Origin: Brachypodium distachyon | Lineage: Eukaryota > Streptophyta > Magnoliopsida > Poales > Poaceae | DNA length: 64,000 nucleotides | Direction of reading: 5' to 3' | Assembly: GCF_000005505.3 (NCBI RefSeq) | Contig: NC_016135.3 | Location: 7,348,613 to 7,412,612, forward strand | Shown here: piece by piece, positions 56,991 through 64,000 of the stretch | How the letters are laid out: every line of letters starts with the position of its first letter | Position numbering within the stretch: position 1 is the stretch's first letter | Program-made: the position numbers and the translations under genes | The notes under the pieces: model-generated | What the model was told of the DNA's origin: nothing | Seen by the model: the letters and a program-made list of their open reading frames with translations, nothing else | Database searches by the model: none

Positions 56991-57808
56991 GGCATGAAGA
57001 ATTTGAACAAGCTTGTCAAAGGCGACCACATCCGAGGCTTGAAGAACGTTTCCTTTGAAAAGGATCGTTTATGTAGTGCGTGCCAAGCTGGGAAGCAAAT
57101 CGGAGCGTCTCATCCCGTGAAGAACGTCATGTCTACTTCAAAACCCCTCGAGCTGCTTCACATGGTTCTATTTGGTCCTACAACTTACATGAGTGTAGGA
57201 GGTAACTCATATGGCTTTGTGATTGTTGATGATTATTCACGTTTCACTTGGGTTTTCTTTTTGGATGATAAGAGCACAGTAGTTGAGATCTTCAAGAAGT
57301 TTGCACGAAGAGCCCAAATTAGTTTGAAGTATCCATCAAGGGCGTGCGTAGTGACAATGGAACAGAATTCAAGAACCTACAAATGAAAGAATTCCTCAAT
57401 GAGTACGGCGTGAAGCACGAGTTCTCTGCACCTCATGTTCCTCAACAAAATGGGGTGGTAGAGAGGAAGAACCGTACGTTGATCGAAATGGCCCGGACTA
57501 TGCTGAACGAGTACAAGACTCCTGATCGTTTCTGGGCTGATGCCATCAACACCGCTTGTCATGCTTCAAATCGCCTGTATCTTCATCAACTTTTGAAAAA
57601 AACTCCATACAAGCTCATCTCCAACCGCAAGCCCGATGTATCATACTTCAGAGTCTTCGGAAGCAAATGCTACATCCTCAACAAGAAAAATAGAGGAGCT
57701 AAGTTTGATTCTAAATGTGACGAAGGTTTCTTCTTGGGTTATCCCTCGAATGCACATGCTTATTGAGTCTTCAACAACACTACCAAAGTTGTTGAAATTG
57801 CTAAGGAT
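56991..57808 (+). pseudogene. integrase of Maximus D
   Basis: Frames 56988-57386 and 57344-57766: GAG_pre-integrase (GMKNLNKLVKGDHIRGL, CSACQAGKQIGASHP), core start LLHMVLFGPTTYMSVG where the first catalytic Asp is Val (GTT 57165-57167), a frameshift at about 57328, [16 protein letters not shown] (second Asp), HVPQQNGVVERKNRTL (Glu), and FRVFGSKCYILNKKNRG. TGA 57764-57766 replaces CGA of HAYRVF in element B, a CpG-type transition. It is inactive on three counts. Confidence 0.9.
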
Positions 57809-59527
57809 GTGCAGTTCGATGAAGCTAACGGCTCCCAAGAAGAGCAACTGCCAATGTCTGTAGATATTGAAGAAATTTCAGGAAATATCCAAAAGATGGC
57901 CATTGGTGATATTCGTTCAGAAGAAATCAAGCAAGGTGCTCAAACTCGCTCACGTGTCTCAAATTTTTGTGAGCACTTCTCTTTTGTGTCTTCAGTTGAG
58001 CCGAAGACGACGGATGAAGCATTGTCGGATCCGGATTGGGTAATGGCTACGCATGAAGAACTGAACAACTTCAAGAGAAATGAAGTCTGGACCCTTGTGG
58101 AAAGGCCAAGACAAAATGTCATCGGCACCAAGTGGGTCTTCAGGAATAAGCAAGATGAAGATGGAATCGTTGTGAGGAACAAAGCACGATTGGTTGCACA
58201 GGGCTTCACTCAGGTTCAAGGTTTGGATTTCGGTCAAACCTATGCCCCTGTTGCACGTCTTGAATCCATTAGAATTCTTCTTGCTGCTAATCATCATGAC
58301 ATAACTTTATATCAAATGGATGTGAAAAGTGCATTCTTAAATGGTAAAATTGAAGAACTTGTCTATGTTGAACAACCTCCTGGTTTTGAAGATCCAGAAC
58401 ATCCTAATCATGTCTATAAACTTGATAAGGCACTCTACGGCTTGAAGCAAGCACCTCGAGCCTGGTATGAATGCCTCAGAAAGTTCTTAGTCAAAAAGGG
58501 TTTCAAAACTGGTAAAATTGACCCAACACTTTTTACAAAGAAATTGAATGATGATCTCTTTGTGTGTCAAATATATGTGGACGATATTGTGTTTGGTTCC
58601 ACTAACCCTGATTTCAGCGAAGAATTTGGAAAGATGATGACAGAGAAGTTTGAGATGTCTATGTTGGGAGAATTGAAGTTTTTCCTCGGTCTTCAAATCA
58701 AGCAAATGAAGAATGAAATCTTCATCTCTCAAACGAAGTACATCAGAGACATGCTGAAGAAATTTGGGATGGAATCTGCTAAGAAAATTGAAACTCCAAT
58801 GCCCACAAATAGTCATCTAGACCTCAACACCACCGGTAAACCTGTAGATCAAAAGGTTTTTTGTTCCATGATTGGCTCATTGCTTTATCTTTGTGCATCT
58901 ACGCCAGATATCATGCTGAGTGTTTGCATGTGTGCAAGGTTTCAAGCAGATCCCCGAGACTGTCATCTTATGGCTGTGAAGAGAATCCTCAGATATTTAG
59001 TTCACACCCCATTCTTCGGTCTCTGGTATCCCAAAGGAGCTTCTATTGATCTTGTTGGCTATTCTGACTCAGATTATGCCGGTTGCAAAGTTGACAGAAA
59101 ATCCACTTCCGGCACTTGCCAATTCCTCGGAAGATTCTTAGTAAGTTGGTCTTCAAAGAAGCAGAACTCTGTTGCTTTGTCGACGGCTGAAGCAGAATAT
59201 GTTTCAGTAGGTAGTTGTTGTGCCCAACTTATCTGGATGAGACAAACTCTCAAAGACTTCGGTATCTCAGTGGATGCCGTTCCTCTTCTGTGTGACAATG
59301 AGAGCGCCATAAAAATTGCCAACAATCATGTCCAACATTCTCGCATGAAGCACATTGACATTCGACACCATTTTCTCAGAGATCATATGTCCAAAGGAGA
59401 AATTTGCCTAAACCATGTGAGGACAGACAAACAACTTGCAGATATCTTCACCAAACCACTTGACAAAATCAGATTCTGTGAGCTGAGGAGTGAATTAAAC
59501 ATCTTGGATTCCTGGAATGTCTCTTGA
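57809..59527 (+). pseudogene. reverse transcriptase and RNase H of Maximus D
   Basis: A 572-codon intact frame. Linker (DVQFDEANGS..., about 70 codons shorter than in B), RT (DEALSDPDWVMATHEEL, YAPVARLESIRILLAA, MDVKSAFLNGKIEELV, GLKQAPRAWYECLRKF, catalytic YVDD 58574-58585 in CQIYVDDIVFGS, FLGLQIKQM), GSLLYLCASTPDI, then RNase H (VGYSDSDYAGCKVDRKS, LSTAEAEYVSVGSC, LLCDNESAIKIANN, KQLADIFTKPLDKIRF). The motifs look functional. The frame is an open remnant of a longer gag-pol, not a gene with its own start. Confidence 0.9.
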
Positions 59528-60062
59528 AGACTTGCATACTTGTGAATACTCTTGCATTCATGTTTACTTCACCTGCATTGTCTTCTGTTTTCCTATTCCT
59601 CAGTTGTGCTATCTGTTCTTCGTCTTTTCGTTTGTCCTCAGTAGGTTTAGAAGCCTGTTATTTGCCTCTTTCTTCAAATTCATCTGCACAGTTATTCTTC
59701 ACTGTTGTTGCCTCTTGCTGACAGATGAAAATGAAATTTAAGGACACCTTAGAACCTATCTAACTTATCTATTTCTTGTCTGTACACAAAGTCTGTTCAT
59801 AGTAATTCAAGTATCGTCGAAATCTTTATCGATGATGCAAAAACTTTCATTCTTCAAAAATGAGCTTTGTTTTCCGTAAAACCGTCAGTCTTCAAAGTTC
59901 TGAAGAATACAACTTCAACGGAATCTCCGTTTTAGCCGTAGTCTTCACGAATCTTTCCGAACGGTAAAACCTTATCCGTAAGGAAATTTAAACCGTACGG
60001 GGAAATCCTAACGGAATCTTTGGGATAAAAAGATACCGGTAAAATCCTCCTTTTCACCTCCC
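59528..60062 (+). other. spacer between pol and the extra ORF, Maximus D
   Basis: AT-rich, alignable with the same interval of element B (34701-34184 reversed). Short open frames here are not conserved. It includes CAAAGTTCTGAAGAATAC and GTAGTCTTCACGAATC, also found in B. Confidence 0.6.
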
Positions 60063-60684
60063 TATATAAGGATTTCCACCCCTCTTCGGAAAAATCACCT
60101 CAGCCCCCAAAATCCACCGCTCTCGCGCTCAAAGCTCTCGCTACCTCCTCCTCGCCGCGAACGCCTGGACGCATTCTTCAAGCTCGGATCTTCAGCGCTG
60201 TCGCTGTTCAACATCGATTCAAGTCGGGAATTCTAGGCAAGCGTCGTTTTTCCCCTCTTAGATCGATTCCGCGTAGCAAACGCATCTAAAATCCTCGTTT
60301 GTTGCAGTAGATTGATCGCTCTCGCCGAGTTAGGGCTTTGCGGTTAGGGTTTCGCTGATTCCTCTGTTCTTCACCAAGCTCATCCTAGGTACACTTCAAA
60401 TCTTCATTAGATGAATTCTCACTCCTGTAGATCGCTATGTTTGCGTAGGTTGATGTGCTCCGTATTTCCGAATTCCTAGCTAAACAGATCTAGATTGAAG
60501 CTTTAATAGATTTACAGTTTAGATCTGTGTAGCTGTCTTCGTTGAAGAACAGAGCTGTCATTCTTCACAAACGTAGTAAATCTGCTTCAACTAAAAAAAA
60601 AACTTTTTGTCAAAATCATTTTGTTGCTGAGAAATTGTGCACTTCTTGCCTATTCTTCGTATCCTTTACTTCACAGGTGTCACC
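60063..60684 (+). promoter_or_regulatory. promoter-like leader with putative introns before the extra ORF, Maximus D
   Basis: TATATAAG at 60063-60070 behind CACCTCCC, then a GC-rich leader (CTACCTCCTCCTCGCCGCGA). GGGAATTCTAGGCAAGC (about 60225-60241) stands where B has CAG|GTAAGC, so the donor may be GC in D. TTTGTTGCAGTAG (about 60298-60310) is a possible acceptor. TTAGGGCTTTGCGGTTAGGG (telobox-like) follows, then a second donor ATCCTAG|GTACAC at about 60383-60394 and a matching acceptor CTTCACAG at about 60670-60677, just before GTGTCACCATG. This layout is that of a plant gene leader rather than of a retrotransposon interior. Transcription is not shown. Confidence 0.55.
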
Positions 60685-63600
60685 ATGTCTGACTCAACCC
60701 GCTCCAGCAATGACTCTGACAGAGAAGAACGGTACCTGTTTGACTCAACGCCTGAGCCCTCACCGCCGGTTTCTTCCAGAGTAAACATTGAAGACTCAGA
60801 TGAAGAAATTGAGGACCCTGTGCCTCTAAGAGTGACATCCTCTCCTGGTGTGCGCCTGAAGTATGTCATCAACTCCCCACAGCTTGGTGAAGTTTTGCCC
60901 AGTCGTGGAAAGAAAGTGGCGTCCAAGCCCAAGGCAGAGAAGAAGGAGAAGGTGAAAAAGTTCAAGGACGTGCCTGCTCCCACTGCTGAAGAAATCCTTG
61001 TCTTCTAATCTTCAGAAGAAGATGTGGAAGAGGAGACTAGAATGAAGAGAAAGCACCGTCTCCAGCACATAATCCACAAGCACTCTCGTGTGTTAGCCGC
61101 TGAGATTCGGAGAAGAACGAAGGAAGCGGAAAGTGCCAATCTGTATTTTTCGGCTCCCAAGCTGGGAAACTTCAAGATTGCCCGCAAGGAAGGCGGACCT
61201 CACCATGAGGAATTCAACAGAAGAGCTCTGCAGATCATCAGAGATATCAACTACGTTGACCTCTCAAAGAAGCCCAAGTCCAAGAAGGCTTCAGACACTG
61301 AAGACAGCGATGTATTCCGGTCTGAACCTACCGTTGAATTGCGCGGTCCTGCCAAAGCATCCAGGATCAGAGGTTTTTCACTGTCTCCTCTTGCGCCTCG
61401 GAACAAGCCCAGTGGAGAATCCAAGGGCAAGGCCAAGTTGCCTGAGAAGAGGAAAGCCGTTGAAGACGCAGAGAAACAGTTCAAGAAGGATCTGAAGAAA
61501 GCTAGGACAGTCTCTTCTGTTGGACCCGGTTCCTCATCCAAGGATGTTGCTGCTGCTACTGCTGCCGCCATGGCCTCTGGAGAAATTCCATATCCTCCTC
61601 AAGTTGTTCACATTGATCCAGTTCTGCTTGCTGCTTTCAATGAAGGAACGCTCCCGGATTCCCTCATGAGCCATGTTGAAGCCCTGATTGTTGCCAAGAT
61701 TCGGGCTGAAGAATGGGAGCAGAACCGCAGTTTGCGTGTTGTCAGGCGGTTAGAAGAAGAAGACCGTGCTGAGAAGAAATGTGTTGAGACTGAGAAGGCA
61801 GAAGCTGCCTTGAAGGAGAAGAAAGCTGCTGAATTGCAGAAGAAGAAGGCTAAGAAGAAAGCCGAAGAGAAGAAAAGGGCTGACCGCATCGCCCTGAAGA
61901 AAGAGAAGGAACTTGCGTTGAAAACTCAAGCTGAGCTTGAGAAGAAGAAGAAGAAGAAGAAAGCTCTGCTCGCTGAGCAGATGAAACAAGCAGCCGAAAG
62001 CCTGAAGGCTGATAAGGCTAAGAGTGAAGCAAGGAAGAAAGCCGCCGAGAAAACGCCTGAAGTACAGGGCAGAAATGAAGAAGTTGATCGGGAGAAGACT
62101 GAATATGAGAAGACGAGGGATGCAGCTCGTGAGATCCGTTGTGAGGTTGGTCTCAAGTCCAGACATGATTCAGCTGCCCCCTCTGACACTGAAGAAAGTC
62201 AGGATTTACCTCAGACCGTCCCATTAAAGAAGATCACTATGACTCGTCAGGCGTCTCAGATCGCTGAAGTGAAGAAGACTGCCAAGGAGTTTGGTCTGAA
62301 GATCAAAGTTCCTGCCGGAAGAACTTCCTCCACTTCATCATCTGCGGCAGTTCCTCTGAAGAAAGCTATTGACACACTTGTGCCAGATACATCAACAGTC
62401 AAGCTTACTTCACTTGCTGAGGAACAGGAACAAGCTGCTTCATCCCCCACTGTACTGTCTGAGCACACCGCTCAACAGGAAGAAGGTGATGAGGTGCTAG
62501 GGAAGAACCAAGAAGACATCATCCGTCCTGAGGAACCCCCCACCAGCAGCTCGTTGCCTCGCACTGAATCAGTGGATGCCTCTGCTGAAGAAGGAAGAAC
62601 CTGTGACTTTGAAGCTGAAGCCACTCGTGATTTGCATGCCAATGACGCAGAAACTGATGCAGATGCCCCAGTGCCAACGCCGGAAGTTCGTGTGAAGAAA
62701 GTTGTTAAGAAGAAGAAAATTGTTGTCCCGTCCGACCCGTCAGACCCGTCCGACCCAAATTCCTCAAGTGATGAGGAGAAAGAAGAGAAGGATGAAGAGA
62801 GAGACCCCGCGCAAGCTTCTGATGATCTAATGGAGATTGACCGTCTGCCAGAAGATCTGCTCAAGCCTGCACCGAAGAAAAGACGATCTGGACTCGCTAA
62901 GGATCGTGAAGACAGGAGACTCTCACGGATGCTTGTGAGATCTCAAACTATGTCTGAGGACAACCGCGAGCTGTTGTCCGCCAAGCCAAAAATGCCTACA
63001 TCCTCTGACCGAGAGAAAGTTTACTTCAAGGCCCTGAAGAACGCTGAGCTTCGCCTTGTGAGGCTGGAGAATGGGCTGAAGTACAAGGAGGAGAGATCAG
63101 CTGAAGACCGGAGGTTTTGGTCTTTTGAGCAGCAGGACTACTATGTGCAGATTCTTCTGCCACGGACCCACTTTGCCAAGATGAAGTACATCAATGATGA
63201 ATGGTTCGCTATCAATCGTCAGAGTGGTGTCATGACTGCTGCGAATGCTCTTAATAATATGCATCTGCTCAAGGTTTTTCAGACCTGCCAGAATTGGAAT
63301 GATGAGCTGATTCTTCAGTTCTATGCTACTTTCGGCAGAAAGGTCTGCAGATTTGAAGACAACTCAAAGGGCTACAACATTTACTGGATGACAGATGGTG
63401 ACAGGCACAGCTGCACCTCCAGGCACTTCAAGGATTTTCTTGGTCTCGCTGAGTTCGATGGCCAACCCAAGATCCATGAAGAACAGACTGTCTCAGATGA
63501 AGACATTGCCATTCTCTATGAAGAAGGATTTTCTGGCGCCTATAGAGGACTGGCTGGGTTGAAGCCTGAAGTGAAGGTTCTCAATGACATTCTCCGTTTC

Positions 63601-64000
63601 ACTCTCTCTCCCAAGCAAGGCAGCTCTAGTGAAGTAGCCGGTCTTCACCGCAATTTGCTGCTTGCCATCTTCAAGGGTGAGAAGAAAGATTTTGGAGACT
63701 ATATTCTTCAGACCATCACCCATGCCTCAGCAGACCGTGTGCGTGCTCTGCCCTATGCACCCCAGATTATGAAGATCATCCTGCAGTTGTCTGAGAAGCG
63801 TTTTGAGTTGGAGCATCAGCACAAGTACTTTTCGCTAAAGCCTCAAGATCCAGAGCCGTCTATACTTCCTCCTACCTTAGTTTCTGATCGCCTGGAGTCT
63901 TCACCGCCCATCCCGTCGCAACCGCAGCTGAAGCAAGCACTTCGTCCATCTGACTCTCAGTACCAGCTCTGGCACGGATGGTTCCCTGAAGAATCTTATT
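60685..64000 (+). pseudogene. very long extra ORF of the SIRE/Maximus element, runs off the window
   Basis: From ATG 60685 (MSDSTRSSNDSDREE) the frame is open to the window end, about 1,105 codons, except for one TAA at 61006-61008 where element B has TAC; after it the frame stays open for 997 codons. Regions: Ser/Asp/Glu-rich N-terminus (residues 1-75), basic stretch and KRKHRLQHIIHKHSRVL (about 120-140), Lys/Ser-rich linker, Lys/Glu/Ala coiled coil (about 350-480), KITMTRQASQIAEVKKTAKE, an acidic SDPSDPSDPNSSSDEE stretch (about 682-697), and a globular-looking C-terminal part from about 770 (FWSFEQQDYYVQILLPR, LILQFYATFGRKVCRFED, YWMTDGDRHSCTSRHF, FLGLAEFDG). The last part loosely recalls plant transposon-associated domains (Transposase_32-like), which is uncertain. 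No signal peptide or clear membrane segment, so it does not look like an envelope glycoprotein although SIRE ORFs in this place are called env-like. Function unknown. Confidence 0.75.

Larger units (their letters stand above)
52998..64000 (+). mobile_element. SIRE/Maximus-type copia element D (runs past the window end)
   Basis: The most complete copy: 5' LTR, primer site, gag, protease, integrase, RT, RNase H, spacer, promoter-like leader and a long extra ORF. No 3' LTR within the window. The gag type, copia order (integrase before RT) and an ORF after pol place it in the SIRE clade; Maximus is the large grass family of this clade. The polyprotein has at least three frameshifts and two nonsense codons besides the gag-pol stops. 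Confidence 0.9.

Noticed and set aside
60685..64000. Naming the extra Maximus ORF an envelope protein
   Set aside because: No signal peptide, cleavage site or transmembrane segment seen; the composition is that of a soluble, basic, coiled-coil protein.

Overview
The window is plant nuclear DNA, almost certainly from a grass (Poaceae; the copia family and the Stowaway ends favour a Pooideae/Triticeae-like genome, which is inference). It is a gene edge followed by a nested stack of LTR retrotransposons. I see no bacterial, organellar, CRISPR, rRNA or tRNA feature. Nearly every long reading frame is a retrotransposon polyprotein piece, and most are broken.

Layout. (1) 1-1324: last exons of a CMSS1-like host gene on the plus strand, then a small Stowaway-type MITE (1325-1426) and a stretch without a recognisable gene. 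(2) 2224-24402: a degenerate tandem array with a monomer of about 157 bp. It is split by a 4.8 kb solo LTR (3263-8020) and by a full-length Ty3-gypsy element on the minus strand (8410-23859). That element has two LTRs of about 917 bp, a tRNA-iMet primer site, a polypurine tract, and a pol frame running about 310 bp into its 3' LTR, which is a CRM-clade trait. It carries two more solo LTRs (10560-13868 and 16381-21035) of the same long-LTR family as the first. All of these insertions have TG...CA ends and 5-bp target duplications: exact for the solo LTRs, one mismatch for the CRM-like element. (3) 24403-26044: two pieces of a different Ty1-copia element in opposite orientations. (4) 26045-36.9 kb: two SIRE/Maximus-type copia pieces, A (plus) and B (minus), fused tail to tail at 31018; A carries a solo LTR (28085-29146). 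(5) About 36.9-39.1 kb: a 5' part of a Tekay-like chromovirus (minus). (6) About 39.1-46.9 kb: the 3' two thirds of a Tat-lineage gypsy element with dual RNase H. It has a GC-rich, hairpin-rich tandem array before its 3' LTR, and that LTR contains a second solo LTR (45421-46463) related to the one in A. (7) 46.9-49.5 kb: degenerate gypsy-type sequence with a ubiquitin-derived fragment, a Transposase_28-like fragment and a minus-strand gag fragment. (8) 49458-52997: Maximus element C (5' LTR and gag). (9) 52998-64000: Maximus element D, the most complete copy (5' LTR, gag, protease, integrase, RT, RNase H), followed by a very long extra reading frame that runs off the window.

Most interesting signals: the extra Maximus reading frame (60685 to beyond 64000, about 1,100 codons with one stop). 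In both D and the inverted copy B it is preceded by a conserved leader with a TATA box and putative GT-AG introns, as if it were an independent transcription unit inside the retrotransposon. Next come the approximately 157-bp satellite invaded by a CRM-like element, the reading frame shared by two solo LTRs, the hairpin tandem array in the Tat 3' region, and the captured ubiquitin fragment. Order of events from nesting: satellite first, then the CRM-like element and one solo LTR inside it, then solo LTRs inside the CRM-like element. Maximus D appears to have landed in Maximus C.
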